DNA of 64,000 nt from Streptomyces sp. NBC_01244 (GTDB lineage: Bacteria; Actinomycetota; Actinomycetes; Streptomycetales; Streptomycetaceae), in contig NZ_CP108488.1 of the NCBI RefSeq assembly GCF_035987325.1, forward strand, positions 1,240,001 through 1,304,000. The letters are read 5' to 3'. Positions 40,817 through 50,370 of this stretch are shown here, in pieces. The notes below the pieces were generated by a model. That model ran no database searches and was not told the DNA's origin. It worked only from the letters and a program-made list of their open reading frames with translations. How positions within the stretch are numbered: the stretch's first letter is position 1; every line of letters begins with the position of its first letter. Both the position numbers and the translations under genes were made by a program.

Positions 40817-43165
40817 ATGGTCACTGCCGTGCAGACCCGCTGGGGTGACGCCGGCATGCCGGTCGAGTTGACGAGCTTCGTGGGGCGGCGACAGGAGATC
40901 GGCGCGGTCAAGGCCGCGCTGTCCGAGGCCCGGGTGGTAACCCTGACGGGCGTCGGCGGCGTCGGCAAGACACGGCTGGCGACGCGTGTGGCGACAGAAC
41001 TGCGTCGGGCGTTCTCGGACGGGGTGCGCTTCCTCGACCTCTCCTCGGTGTCGGATCGGTCGGCACTGGGATCCGCCGTGGTGGAGACCCTGGAGATCCA
41101 CGACCAGTCGGACCGTGATCCGACTGAGATCATCACCGAGTTCCTGCGCGAGCGGCAGATGCTGCTGGTCTTCGACAACTGCGAGCAGGTCGTCGAAGAG
41201 TGCGCGGCCCTCATCAACGCCGTCATCCGGCAGGCTCCGCAGGTACGGGTGCTGGCGACGAGCCGCGAACGGCTGTGGCTCACCGGTGAGCACGTGTGGC
41301 GGGTGCCACCTCTGTCCGTCCCGGCCGCGGATCCGGAGCCCGGTGAGGACTTCGCCCGCAGCTCCACCGGGCCCCCGCAGTACCCGGCGCTGGTGCTGTT
41401 CGCGGAGCGAGCCGCCGCAGTCGGTGGGGCCGCCCTGGCCCGGGACGACTGGCCCGACGTGGCTCGGCTGTGCCGACGGCTGGACGGCCTGCCGCTGGCC
41501 ATCGAGCTGGCCGCGGTCCAAACCCGGATGTTCACACCGGGACAGCTCGTGCGGGGCTTCGAGGAGCGGCTGGGCTCTCTGGGCACCTCCGACCGCACGG
41601 CGCCGGCCCGGCATCGCAGCCTTGAGGCGGCGATCGACTGGAGCTATGAGCTCTGCTCGCCGCAGGAGCGGCTGCTGTGGGCGCGTGCCTCGGTCTTCGC
41701 CGGCTGGTTCGACCTCGACGCGGCCGAGGGAGTCTGCTCCGGCGAGGACGTCCCGCCCGAGGCGGTCATGGTGCTGGTCGCCGGGCTGCTGGACAAGTCC
41801 GTCCTCGTCCAGGAGGAGCATCTCGGGCAGGCGCAGTACCGGCTGCTGGAGACCCTGGCCCATTACGGACGCACCCGGCTGCGCGCCACGGGCCAGGAAG
41901 CGGAACTGGTCCGACGCCACCGCGACTGGTACCTCCAGCTCGCCGAGCAGATGGCAGCGCAGTGGTACGGCCCCGACCAGCTGTCGTGGTCACGCCGTCT
42001 GCGCCGCGACTACCGCAACCTGCGCGCCGCCATGGAGTACTGCCTCTCCACACCGGGGGAGGAACACGCCGGACTCAGGTTCACCGCCGCCCTCCTGCAG
42101 TACTGGCACGGCAGCGGCCAAATGGCCGAGGGGCGGGCGTGGCTGGAGCGTGCCCTGACCGCAAGCACGGAGCCGAGCCCTGCACGCGTCATGTCCCTGC
42201 GGAACCTGGCCTCGATCTGCGCCAGCCAGCAGGACCTCGCCGCTGCGGAGGCGGCCTGGGAGGAAGGCCTGGCGCTGGCGCGCACGCTGCACGATCCGCT
42301 GCTGACCGCACGTGCTCTCGCTGTCGGGGCGGAGCTCGCGGTACACCGCGGCGATTTTGTCGCGGCGATCGCCCACGCGAGGGAGGCCCTTTCCTGCCCG
42401 GAGTACGCCGGAGCTCCCGAGCGCGCAGCCTCGCACAGCATGCTGGCCGTCGCGCATGCGTTGCTCGGCAACTACGACGAGACGGTCTCCGCCTTCGAGC
42501 AGACGCAGCGCTGCAATATCGAGTTCGGTGAGCGTTTCGCCCTGTCCTGGACACTGATCAGTCGGGCCGTCGCGGAGTACGGCGCCGGTGAGAACACCTC
42601 CGCGATCACGTACACGCGCGAAGCCATCAGGATCGCGCACGAGTTCAACAACCCGCTTGGTCTGTCGGCGGCCCTAGTGGTCCTGTTGTGCTCAACAGCG
42701 GCTGACGGCGATCTCGCACGCGCTGCCGTCCTGCTCGGCGCACGTCGACGCATCTCCCGCGTGTTCGGAATTTCCGAGTTCGTCAGCGACCCAGAGTCCG
42801 CCCTCGTCGACACCGCCACCTCGCAGATCAGGCAGGGACTCGGCGAGACCCCGTTCGAGGCGGGGGTGGCCCGCGGCTTCGCCTTCGACCTCGGCACCGC
42901 GGTCGACTACGCACTCGGCGCCGAGGAGGAGCCCGTGCCGGCAGCCGAGGCGAGCGCCGCACCGGCCGAGCCCAATCCGCTGACCGCGCGCGAACAGCAA
43001 GTCGCGGAGCTGGTCGCGCAGGGCATGTCCAACAAGCAGATCGCCGCGAAGCTGGTGATCTCCCCGCGCACCGTCGAAGGGCACGTCGACCACGTCCTCA
43101 CCAAGCTCGGCTTGACCTCCCGTGCCCACGTCGCCGCCTGGGCCACCCGACACGGCAAGAGCTGA
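40817..43165 (+). CDS. LuxR-family regulator with NB-ARC-type ATPase and TPR region
   Basis: 782 residues. The ATPase has Walker A GVGGVGKT (residues 45-52) and Walker B MLLVFDNCEQ (about 112-121), followed by RVLATSRERLWLTGEHVW. Helical repeats fill residues 350-690. The C-terminal LuxR helix-turn-helix is NPLTAREQQVAELVAQGMSN then ISPRTVEGHVDHVLTKLGLT. The start is uncertain; ATG 40817 has no clear ribosome site and could be leaderless, and MPVELTSFVGRR (ATG 40856) is an alternative. No certain target operon adjoins. A second copy of its last 30 codons survives at 33078-33167, showing a former paralogue. Confidence 0.87.
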   Translation: MVTAVQTRWGDAGMPVELTSFVGRRQEIGAVKAALSEARVVTLTGVGGVGKTRLATRVATELRRAFSDGVRFLDLSSVSDRSALGSAVVETLEIHDQSDRDPTEIITEFLRERQMLLVFDNCEQVVEECAALINAVIRQAPQVRVLATSRERLWLTGEHVWRVPPLSVPAADPEPGEDFARSSTGPPQYPALVLFAERAAAVGGAALARDDWPDVARLCRRLDGLPLAIELAAVQTRMFTPGQLVRGFEERLGSLGTSDRTAPARHRSLEAAIDWSYELCSPQERLLWARASVFAGWFDLDAAEGVCSGEDVPPEAVMVLVAGLLDKSVLVQEEHLGQAQYRLLETLAHYGRTRLRATGQEAELVRRHRDWYLQLAEQMAAQWYGPDQLSWSRRLRRDYRNLRAAMEYCLSTPGEEHAGLRFTAALLQYWHGSGQMAEGRAWLERALTASTEPSPARVMSLRNLASICASQQDLAAAEAAWEEGLALARTLHDPLLTARALAVGAELAVHRGDFVAAIAHAREALSCPEYAGAPERAASHSMLAVAHALLGNYDETVSAFEQTQRCNIEFGERFALSWTLISRAVAEYGAGENTSAITYTREAIRIAHEFNNPLGLSAALVVLLCSTAADGDLARAAVLLGARRRISRVFGISEFVSDPESALVDTATSQIRQGLGETPFEAGVARGFAFDLGTAVDYALGAEEEPVPAAEASAAPAEPNPLTAREQQVAELVAQGMSNKQIAAKLVISPRTVEGHVDHVLTKLGLTSRAHVAAWATRHGKS

Positions 43166-43672
43166 TCACGAGGCTGCGGAGCCCGGCGCCCCGCCCGGTG
43201 GCCCCACCCACTGCGGCTGAAGGCATCTCCGCCGGCCGCCAGTGGCGCGTAGGAGCTTGAGACCCCTGGCCGGGCACGCCCCTACCCGACCGAGGGGCGT
43301 CCAGGTAGGGAGTAGGTAGTCCTACGGATGTGTGCGGCGCAGGTACCGGGGAGCGTGTAGGCATTGCCCACGCTTCAGGGAGTTCCGATGACCACAGCAG
43401 CCGCTTCCTTCCTGCCCTACGGTCCCTGCGCATCCCCGATCCCGCACCCTTTGGCCGCGGGCGGCCCTGCTCGCGGCCAAAGGAGCCGAACGACGTACCG
43501 AAAGGTAAAAGCCGAGGTGAGGGACGCGGGGCCCCGGCGCGGGGCCCCGGCCTTGCCGGAGCCCCGCGGGCCGCTCGCCGTCGGAACTGAATCGTTCCGC
43601 CCTATCACGCCGGCGCCGGACCGCGCGCACATCAGGTCAGTGCGTCGGCCGTCCGCCGCGTCGCGGCGCCCG
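43166..43672. other. Intergenic stretch with a possible small reading frame
   Basis: There is no convincing gene. A + strand frame opens at ATG 43388 (MTTAAASFLPYGPCASPIPH) after AGGGAG, with a GTAGG/CCTAC inverted repeat 75 bp upstream, but it runs into antisense of the ROK kinase. It may be a leader or the start of a lost gene. CGCGGGGCCCCGG is repeated twice in tandem at 43526-43551. Confidence 0.3.
43448..43483. terminator. Hairpin between the LuxR regulator and the ROK kinase
   Basis: A 12-bp perfect stem, CCTTTGGCCGCG against CGCGGCCAAAGG, with a 12-base loop. It lies downstream of two convergent genes. Confidence 0.5.
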
Positions 43673-44596
43673 TCATCGGCACACCACCGCGTCGACCTGC
43701 GACGCGAGCCATGCGGTGCGTGCGGCGCCGAGCAGGCCGCCGTGCCGTCCCATCGCGAACGGTTCCACGGTCACGCGCCGCACGAAGCTCAGAGTGGCCG
43801 ACTGTGCCAGGTGCTGCCGCAGCGGTTCGAACAGCACCGGGCCCGCGGCCGCCACCCCACCGCCGATCACGACCCGGTCGACGTCACACAGCGTCGCGGT
43901 GTCGATGATTCCGCGCGCCAGAGCTCGGGTGCCGCGGTCGAACGCAGCCACGGCCACGACCTGGCCGTCTGCCGCGTCTGCAGCGAGGGCACGGGCGTCG
44001 GATCCGGTCCAGCCCTGCTCGCGGGCCCAGCGGACCATGGACGGGCCACTGGCGTACGTCTCGACGCAGCCGGTCGCACCGCACACACAGGGCGGGCCGG
44101 CCGGGTCGACCACCACGTGGCCGATGTGGCCGGCGTTGCCGCTGGGACCCGGGTACGCCATCCCGTTGAGCACGAGGCCTCCTCCGATGCCGGTGGACAC
44201 GACGATGCCTAGCATCGCGACCGCCCCCTGTCCGGCGCCGAGCCAGTGCTCGCCCAGCGCGGCAGCGATGGCGTCACCCACGAGGCCCACCTGTACACCG
44301 GGCACGATGTCGCCGACCAGGCTCACCAGCGGGAAGTCCCGCCAGGCCGGGATGTTCACCGGACTCACCGTGCCGCGCGGCGGATCCACCGGCCCTGCGC
44401 ACGCCAGGCCCACGGCCCGGGGTATCGCGCCGTCCAGCACTGATGTGAGCAGCTGCCGCAGCGCGTCGTCGAGCAAGGGACCGGTGGCGGGTGTGGGGAC
44501 CTCGGCGTGCCGGTACACCCGGCCCTTCGCGTCTACGAGGCCCGCGCTGATCTTCGTGCCCCCGATGTCCACCGCGAGCACGGCTTCCTGGTCCAT
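43673..44596 (-). CDS. ROK-family sugar kinase
   Basis: 307 residues with no DNA-binding domain. The ATP-binding motif is VLAVDIGGTKISAGLVDAKG. The catalytic region is LVGDAIAAALGEHWLGAG with VSTGIGGGLVLNG. The zinc motif is CVCGATGCVETYASG with GHIGHVVVD. It probably phosphorylates an imported hexose (glucose, mannose, fructose or N-acetylhexosamine). The ATG follows AAAGGACC. It lies 40 bp downstream of the ROK regulator on the same strand, so they are likely co-transcribed; manA 6 kb away would fit a mannose or fructose route. Confidence 0.88.
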   Translation of the reverse strand: MDQEAVLAVDIGGTKISAGLVDAKGRVYRHAEVPTPATGPLLDDALRQLLTSVLDGAIPRAVGLACAGPVDPPRGTVSPVNIPAWRDFPLVSLVGDIVPGVQVGLVGDAIAAALGEHWLGAGQGAVAMLGIVVSTGIGGGLVLNGMAYPGPSGNAGHIGHVVVDPAGPPCVCGATGCVETYASGPSMVRWAREQGWTGSDARALAADAADGQVVAVAAFDRGTRALARGIIDTATLCDVDRVVIGGGVAAAGPVLFEPLRQHLAQSATLSFVRRVTVEPFAMGRHGGLLGAARTAWLASQVDAVVCR

Positions 44597-44636
44597 GGAG
44601 GGTCCTTTCTGTTGCGGCCAGTCCGAGCTGACGCGT

Positions 44637-45875
44637 TCAGTCCGAGAGGAGTGCCGACAGGTGCGGCGAATAAGTGGTGTGGAGGACGAGCGCCGCGGCG
44701 CCCACTACAGCAGCATCGGCGCCCAGCGGGGACAACGTCACATCCACTACGCGAATGTGACGGGACATCACCCTGGTGGCGACGGCTTCCCTGGCCGCTT
44801 CGACATAGAGCTCTCCGACCTGACGGATGCCGTGGCCGCCGAAGACGACCAGGTCGACGTCGGTCACATTGACGACGTTCACCACCGCGGTGGCGAGGTG
44901 CTGCGCGGCTTGACCAAAGACGGCGGTGGCCAGCGGGTCACCGGCGGCCAACGCGTCACGGACGGCCGCACGGTCGACCGAGGTTGGATCGGCTCGGAAG
45001 CGCTCGGCCAGCGAACTCCCCACGCCCGCGAGGAGCCTGCGATGCGTCTCGACGACGATCGCGGCCGGGCTCACCAGGGTCTCCAGGCAGCCCCGGTTCC
45101 CGCAGTAGCACTGCAGACCGTCCGGCACGACGGAAATGTGACCGAACTCCGCGGCGTTGAACGACCCGCCACGGTGGACTTGGTGATTGAGGATCAGTCC
45201 GCCACCGATGCCGGTACCGATGAAGAAGTACGCGAAGTTCGCGGCGCTTCGTCCGGCGCCCGCCCACCGTTCGCCGATCGCCGCGGCGCTGGAGTCGTTG
45301 TCCAGGGTCACGGCCAGACCGGTGGCTTTGCCGAGCATCTGCTTGATCGGGACCCTGGCCCAGTGTGCCAGCTGTGGCGGCGCCACCACCATGCCGTGTT
45401 CCTGGTCGATCGGGCCGGGGCTGGCCAGCCCGAGGCCGAGGACGCGCTCACGGGGCACAGCCGCCTCCGTCAGCACTTCCTCGACCAGGTCCGCCATCGC
45501 GGCCACGACTTCAGCCGGCTCCGCGCCCGCCGGTGTCGGGACCCGCTTCGTGACCAGCGGCCTGCCGAGCAGGTCCACCACGACACACGCGAGTTCGGTC
45601 GGATCGAAGTGCACGCCCACGGCGCTGCCCGCGTCGGCGTTGATCCGCAGGGTGGTGCGAGGCTTCCCGGCGCTGCTCACCCGGCTCGCCCCGTCCTCGC
45701 GCACGGTCCCCTCGTCGAGCAACCGTCGGACGATCCCGGACACGGTCTGCGGGGTCAGGCCGGTCTTCTGGGCGATCTCCAGCCTGCTGGTGCCATCGGC
45801 TCTCTGGATCTGCTCCAGCACTACCGCCTGGTTGTAACGCCCGACTTTGGGCAAATTCGTTCCCGCTCGCCGCAT
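44637..45875 (-). CDS. ROK-family transcriptional regulator (ROK2), XylR/NagC-like
   Basis: 412 residues. The winged helix is in residues 15-70 (NQAVVLEQIQRADGTSRLEI, TGLTPQTVSGIVRRLLDEGT). The ROK domain follows (VGVHFDPTELACVVVDLLGR, LDNDSSAAAIGERWAG, FIGTGIGGGLILNHQV) with the zinc motif CYCGNRGCLETLVS. The ATG at 45875 is chosen for GGGAGG upstream. Divergent from the sugar ABC operon; a promoter with a quasi-palindromic ROK-type operator sits between (45921-45950). A near-identical site at 37921 predicts a second target, the secreted protein at 36220. Confidence 0.92.
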   Translation of the reverse strand: MRRAGTNLPKVGRYNQAVVLEQIQRADGTSRLEIAQKTGLTPQTVSGIVRRLLDEGTVREDGASRVSSAGKPRTTLRINADAGSAVGVHFDPTELACVVVDLLGRPLVTKRVPTPAGAEPAEVVAAMADLVEEVLTEAAVPRERVLGLGLASPGPIDQEHGMVVAPPQLAHWARVPIKQMLGKATGLAVTLDNDSSAAAIGERWAGAGRSAANFAYFFIGTGIGGGLILNHQVHRGGSFNAAEFGHISVVPDGLQCYCGNRGCLETLVSPAAIVVETHRRLLAGVGSSLAERFRADPTSVDRAAVRDALAAGDPLATAVFGQAAQHLATAVVNVVNVTDVDLVVFGGHGIRQVGELYVEAAREAVATRVMSRHIRVVDVTLSPLGADAAVVGAAALVLHTTYSPHLSALLSD

Positions 45876-45920
45876 GGAGGCCTCCCTGATCTGCCGCTGA
45901 CGACATTCTGCACCAGGGCG

Positions 45921-45950
45921 TTGACTAAGTAAAACAATTGGATTTACAGT
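45921..45950 (+). promoter_or_regulatory. Promoter/operator of the sugar ABC operon
   Basis: TTGACT and TACAGT separated by 18 bp form a good sigma-70-type promoter facing the operon at 46128. The AT-rich spacer AAGTAAAACAATTGGATT is the probable ROK2 operator. See the twin at 37921-37950. Confidence 0.7.
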
Positions 45951-46127
45951 CTCGCCACAAGCAACACCCCGCAGCACATGAGGTCCAAGCAGTGGATGTG
46001 TCACCCCATTCACTGCGGTCCGGATGCGGGAGAGGATTTGGGAGAAAACGATGCCAACATCACCCTTTGTCCCGCTGGGACCGGTCCGGTCCGGTCCCAG
46101 TCGGCAGCGCGGAGCGGAGCTCCTGTC

Positions 46128-47675
46128 ATGAGCGCCGCCCCGGCCTTGCTCGAGATGCGCTCGATCACCAAGTCCTTCCCGGGCGTGACCGCCCTAGCCG
46201 GGGTCAACCTGGTAGTGCGCACAGGCGAGATCCACGCCATATGCGGGGAGAACGGCGCCGGGAAGTCGACGCTGATGAAGGTGCTGAGCGGGGTGCATCA
46301 GCACGGCACCTACGGCGGCGAGATCTTCTACGGCGGCCACGAGGTCCGCTTCAGGGGCATCCGGGCAAGTGAGGACGCCGGCGTCGTCATCATCCACCAG
46401 GAACTGGCCTTGGTTCCCGGCATGTCGATCACCGAGAACCTCTTCCTGGGCAACGAGCCGCGCAGGCGCGGGGCCATCGACTGGAAGGTCGCCCAGCGCC
46501 GTGCCCTGGAACTCATGGAGCAAGTGGGCCTCAAAGAGGACCCCGACACGCTCATCATGGACATCGGCGTCGGCAAGCAGCAGCTCGTCGAGATCGCCAA
46601 GGCGTTCGCGAAGGACGTGAAGCTGCTGATCCTCGACGAGCCGACCGCCGCGCTCAACGAGGCCGACTCCCGGCACCTTCTCGACCTGCTGCGCGAGTTC
46701 AAGCGGCAGGGCATCACGTCGATCATCATCTCGCACAAGCTCAACGAGATCGAGGCGATCGCCGACTCCATCACGATCCTGCGCGACGGCCGGACCATCG
46801 AGACGCTCGACGTGCACGCCGACGGGGTCAACGAGGCCCGGATCGTTCGGGGCATGGTGGGACGCGAGCTCAGCAGCCGCTTTCCCGACCACACGCCCGA
46901 CATCGGCGAGGTGCTCTTCGAGGTCCGCGACTGGACGGTGCGCCACCCGATCTCCACCGAGCGACTGGTGTGCAAGGGGTCCAACTTCACGGTGCGCCGC
47001 GGCGAGGTCGTCGGCTTCGCGGGTCTGATGGGGTCCGGTCGCTCCGAGCTCGCGATGAGCCTGTTCGGCCGGTCCTACGGGGTGTGGCTGGGAGGCCGCA
47101 TCTTCAAGAACGGCGCGGAGATACAGGTGAAGTCGGTCTCCGACGCGATCAAGCACGGCATGGCCTACGTCAGCGAGGACCGCAAGGCGATCGGTCTCAA
47201 CCTCCTCGACGACATCAAGACCTCCGTCGTGGCGGCCAAGCCCGCGAAGGTCGCGCGGGGTGGTGTGATCGACCAGGTCGCCGAGTACCGCGTAGCCGAG
47301 GGGTACCGCCGCGACCTGCGGATCAAGACACCCACGGTCGATGAGGGCGTCGCCACGCTCTCCGGCGGCAACCAGCAGAAGGTTGTCCTGGCCAAGTGGA
47401 TGTTCACCGACCCGGACCTGCTGATCCTCGACGAGCCGACACGCGGTATCGACGTCGGCGCGAAGTTCGAGATCTACGGGATCATCCAGCGGCTCGCCGC
47501 GCAGGGCCGGGGGGTCGTCGTCATCTCCTCGGAACTCCCCGAGCTGATCGGTCTGTGCGACCGCATCTACACGATGTTCGAGGGGGCCATCACGGGCGAG
47601 GTAGCACGCGCCGATGTCGACCCCGAACGCCTGATGACCCAGATGACCACTAACAAGAAGATGCCGGTGTCATGA
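46128..47675 (+). CDS. Sugar ABC transporter ATPase with two ABC domains (XylG/MmsA type)
   Basis: 515 residues. The first ABC domain has Walker [10 protein letters not shown] (residues 40-48), a signature region [13 protein letters not shown] and Walker [12 protein letters not shown]. The second has a degenerate Walker A (GLMGSGRSE) but a good signature [14 protein letters not shown] and [14 protein letters not shown]. This pattern is typical of the ribose/xylose/multiple-sugar importer ATPases. Energises uptake with the permease and binding protein that follow. The ATG (46128) has GGAGC upstream, and its stop overlaps the next start. Confidence 0.93.
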   Translation: MSAAPALLEMRSITKSFPGVTALAGVNLVVRTGEIHAICGENGAGKSTLMKVLSGVHQHGTYGGEIFYGGHEVRFRGIRASEDAGVVIIHQELALVPGMSITENLFLGNEPRRRGAIDWKVAQRRALELMEQVGLKEDPDTLIMDIGVGKQQLVEIAKAFAKDVKLLILDEPTAALNEADSRHLLDLLREFKRQGITSIIISHKLNEIEAIADSITILRDGRTIETLDVHADGVNEARIVRGMVGRELSSRFPDHTPDIGEVLFEVRDWTVRHPISTERLVCKGSNFTVRRGEVVGFAGLMGSGRSELAMSLFGRSYGVWLGGRIFKNGAEIQVKSVSDAIKHGMAYVSEDRKAIGLNLLDDIKTSVVAAKPAKVARGGVIDQVAEYRVAEGYRRDLRIKTPTVDEGVATLSGGNQQKVVLAKWMFTDPDLLILDEPTRGIDVGAKFEIYGIIQRLAAQGRGVVVISSELPELIGLCDRIYTMFEGAITGEVARADVDPERLMTQMTTNKKMPVS

Positions 47676-48994
47676 GCGGATTCCAAGAAGTCAAGAAGAA
47701 CCTCTTCGGGGGCAGCACCTCCGTCAGCCGGCAGTTCGGCATGATCTTCACTCTGGTGGCGATCATCCTCCTGTTCCAGGTCCTGACCAACGGGCTCACG
47801 CTGACGTCGGGCAACCTCATCGCGGTCGTCAGTCAGTACTCCTACATCCTCATCCTCGCCATCGGGATGCTGATGGTGATCGTCGCGGGGCACATCGACC
47901 TCTCGGTCGGCTCGATCGCGGCGTTCACCGGGATCGTGGTCGCCAAGTCGATGCAACACTTCGACCTGCCGTGGCCGCTGGCGATCCTGCTCGGCCTGCT
48001 GGTCGGCGCGGCCATCGGGGCCTGGCAGGGATTCTGGGTGGCCTACGTCGGCGTCCCGGCGTTCATCGTCACGCTGGCGGGCATGCTGATATTCCGTGGC
48101 GGCAACCAGTTCATCGGCAACGCCGACACCGTCCCGGTCCCCGAGGGCTTCCGTTCGATCGGCGCGGGCTACCTGCCCGAGGTCGGCCCCAGCACCGGCT
48201 ACAACAACCTGACGCTGCTGCTGGGCATCATCGCCTGTGTCGCCGTGGTGTGGCGGGAATCGCGTGCCCGGAGCACTCGGCGAGAGATGGGCACGCAGAG
48301 CGCACCCCTGTGGATCTCCGGTGTGCGCGTGGCCTTGATGGTGGGCGTCATCATCTTCGCCACGCTGCGCTTCGCGGGCGGTCGCGTGGGGACGAGCCTG
48401 CCGGTGTCGGGCATCATCCTGATCGTCCTGGTGCTGGTCTACTCCTTCTACACCCGCAACACCGTCGGCGGCCGGAGCATCTACGCAGTGGGCGGCAACG
48501 CCCGCGCGGCCGAGCTGTCCGGCGTGAAGCTCAAGCGGGTCAACTTCTTCGTCATGACGAACATGGGCATCCTCTCCGCCCTGGCCGGCATGATCTTCGT
48601 GGCCCGCTCGGCGGCCTCCGGTCCGCAGGACGGGCTGAGCTGGGAACTCGACGCGATTGCGGCGGTGTTCATCGGCGGCGCGGCAGTCTCCGGCGGCCTG
48701 GGCACCATCGGCGGCTCGATCGTCGGCGGCCTGGTCATGGCGCTGCTCAACAACGGGCTGCAGCTCATGGGCGTCGGCGTGGACCTGGTGCAGATCATCA
48801 AGGGTCTCGTGCTGCTACTCGCCGTCGCGCTCGACGTCTACAACAAGAGCCAGGGCCGCTTCTCGGTCATCGGCTCCATCACACGTCCGTTCCGCCGCCA
48901 GGGGTCATCGCCCGCGGCCGAACGGCCTGCTTCACCCAGCGACAGCGAACCGCTCCCCGTTCGCCCGCTGTCGCACCGCAAGACCCCCGCCTAG
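47672..48994 (+). CDS. Sugar ABC transporter permease (XylH/MmsB type)
   Basis: 440 residues, about ten or more membrane segments (for example [40 protein letters not shown], with the family motif [12 protein letters not shown]). Overlaps the ATPase gene by ATGA. The stop codon lies inside a hairpin (48989-49022). Likely homodimer forming the channel of the xylose/multiple-sugar-type importer. Confidence 0.93.
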   Translation: MSGFQEVKKNLFGGSTSVSRQFGMIFTLVAIILLFQVLTNGLTLTSGNLIAVVSQYSYILILAIGMLMVIVAGHIDLSVGSIAAFTGIVVAKSMQHFDLPWPLAILLGLLVGAAIGAWQGFWVAYVGVPAFIVTLAGMLIFRGGNQFIGNADTVPVPEGFRSIGAGYLPEVGPSTGYNNLTLLLGIIACVAVVWRESRARSTRREMGTQSAPLWISGVRVALMVGVIIFATLRFAGGRVGTSLPVSGIILIVLVLVYSFYTRNTVGGRSIYAVGGNARAAELSGVKLKRVNFFVMTNMGILSALAGMIFVARSAASGPQDGLSWELDAIAAVFIGGAAVSGGLGTIGGSIVGGLVMALLNNGLQLMGVGVDLVQIIKGLVLLLAVALDVYNKSQGRFSVIGSITRPFRRQGSSPAAERPASPSDSEPLPVRPLSHRKTPA

Positions 48995-49022
48995 GCGGAC
49001 ATCCCCCGCTGTCCGCCTAGGC
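48989..49022 (+). terminator. Intercistronic hairpin within the sugar ABC operon
   Basis: GCCTAGGCGGACA pairs with TGTCCGCCTAGGC around an eight-base loop. The same bases form a tandem direct repeat (period 24) running to about 49036. It separates the permease from the binding-protein gene and could stabilise or attenuate the mRNA. Confidence 0.55.
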
Positions 49023-49076
49023 GGACACCCTCCGCTGGACTCCCCTCCCGCGATGGCCCACGAAAAGGAATTCACC

Positions 49077-50186
49077 ATGCGCAACCTCTTTATGAAGGCA
49101 GTCGCGGTCGGTGCCGTGACCATGATGGCGCTCGGTGCCACCGCCTGTTCCAACGAGCGCGATGGCCAGGGGGGCGGCACTGCCTCCTCCGCCAAGGGCT
49201 TCGCGGCCGACTCCCTGATCGGTGTAGCTCTGCCGTCCAAGACCTCGGAGAACTGGGTCCTCGCCGGTGACCTGTTCACCAACGGGCTCAAGGAGGCGGG
49301 CTTCAAGGCCGACGTTCAGTACGCGGGGGCCTCGAGCACCGTTGCCGACCAGCAGAACCAGATATCCGCCATGGTCACCAAGGGCGCGAAGGTCATCGTC
49401 ATCGGCGCGACCGACGCCGCGCAGCTCTCGACCCAGGTGAAGCAGGCCAAGGAGTCGGGTGCGACCGTCATCGCCTACGACCGCCTCATCACCAACACCC
49501 CGGACGTGGACTACTACATCGCGTACGACAACTTCGAGGTCGGTCAGCTGCAGGGCAAGGCGCTGCTGGAGGGCATGAAGGCCAAGAAGCCGACGGGGCC
49601 GTGGACCATCGAGCTGTTCTCCGGCTCGCCGGACGACAACAACTCCGCCGTGTTCTTCAACGGTGCGATGGACGTCCTCAAGCCGCTCATCGAAAAGGGT
49701 GACGTCGTGGTCGGCTCCGGCCAGACGGACGTCAAGCAGACCGCCATCCAGGGCTGGAAGGCCGAGAACGCCCAGCAGCGCATGGACTCGCTGCTGACCT
49801 CCACCTACAACGGGGGCAAGACCCTCGACGGCGTCCTCTCGCCGAACGACACCCTCGCCCGCGCCATCCTCACCTCGGTCAAGGGCGCCGGCAAGCCGCT
49901 GCCGGTCGTCACCGGCCAGGACTCCGAGGCCGAGTCGGTCAAGTCCATCATGGCGGGTGCGCAGTACTCCACCATCAACAAGGACACCCGCAAGCTGGTC
50001 TCGGAGACCATCAACATGGTCAAGGCCCTGCAGGAGGGCACTGCGCCGCAGGTCAACGACACGAAGTCGTATGACAACGGTATCAAGATCGTCCCGGCCT
50101 ACCTGCTTCCGCCGGTGATCGTGACCAAGGCCAACGCGGCCGAGGCCTACGCCACCGACCCCAAGCTGGCTGCCCTCACCAAGTAG
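49077..50186 (+). CDS. Sugar ABC transporter substrate-binding lipoprotein (ChvE/XylF-like)
   Basis: 369 residues. The lipoprotein signal is VTMMALGATACSNE (Cys about residue 22). The fold is the periplasmic-binding-protein family 4 type (LIGVALPSKTSENWVLAGDL, VIVIGATDAAQLSTQVKQAK, YYIAYDNFEVGQLQGKALLE, VLSPNDTLARAIL). Relatives bind xylose, glucose, arabinose or galactose. The ATG at 49077 is chosen for AAAAGGAA upstream; a longer frame exists but lacks a signal-peptide start. Placing the binding protein last is less usual than first. A strong terminator follows. Confidence 0.92.
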   Translation: MRNLFMKAVAVGAVTMMALGATACSNERDGQGGGTASSAKGFAADSLIGVALPSKTSENWVLAGDLFTNGLKEAGFKADVQYAGASSTVADQQNQISAMVTKGAKVIVIGATDAAQLSTQVKQAKESGATVIAYDRLITNTPDVDYYIAYDNFEVGQLQGKALLEGMKAKKPTGPWTIELFSGSPDDNNSAVFFNGAMDVLKPLIEKGDVVVGSGQTDVKQTAIQGWKAENAQQRMDSLLTSTYNGGKTLDGVLSPNDTLARAILTSVKGAGKPLPVVTGQDSEAESVKSIMAGAQYSTINKDTRKLVSETINMVKALQEGTAPQVNDTKSYDNGIKIVPAYLLPPVIVTKANAAEAYATDPKLAALTK

Positions 50187-50196
50187 CCGCACCACT

Positions 50197-50231
50197 GACG
50201 CGCGCGCCGGCCCCCTTCCGGCGCGCGCGTC
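50197..50231 (+). terminator. Terminator of the sugar ABC operon
   Basis: A 14-bp perfect stem, GACGCGCGCGCCGG against CCGGCGCGCGCGTC, lies 10 bp after the stop. Confidence 0.8.
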
Positions 50232-50370
50232 GCTGTATGCCGCCACGGGTTCCGTACGGGCGCGCCTGTCCACACGCGCGCCGAAGGCGCACCTGCGCGC
50301 CCTCCCGCACGGCCCCCGCACCGCCCACGTCGCGGAGTCACCTCCCGCACCGAGGAAGCTGGAACGTTCG

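Noticed and set aside
43526..43551. Tandem CGCGGGGCCCCGG repeat as a regulatory element
   Set aside because: Only two GC-only units near a convergent-gene junction; it may simply be part of terminator structure.
43388..44212. Plus-strand gene starting at 43388
   Set aside because: A ribosome site and plausible first residues exist, but most of the frame is antisense to the ROK kinase; mentioned only as a possible leader.
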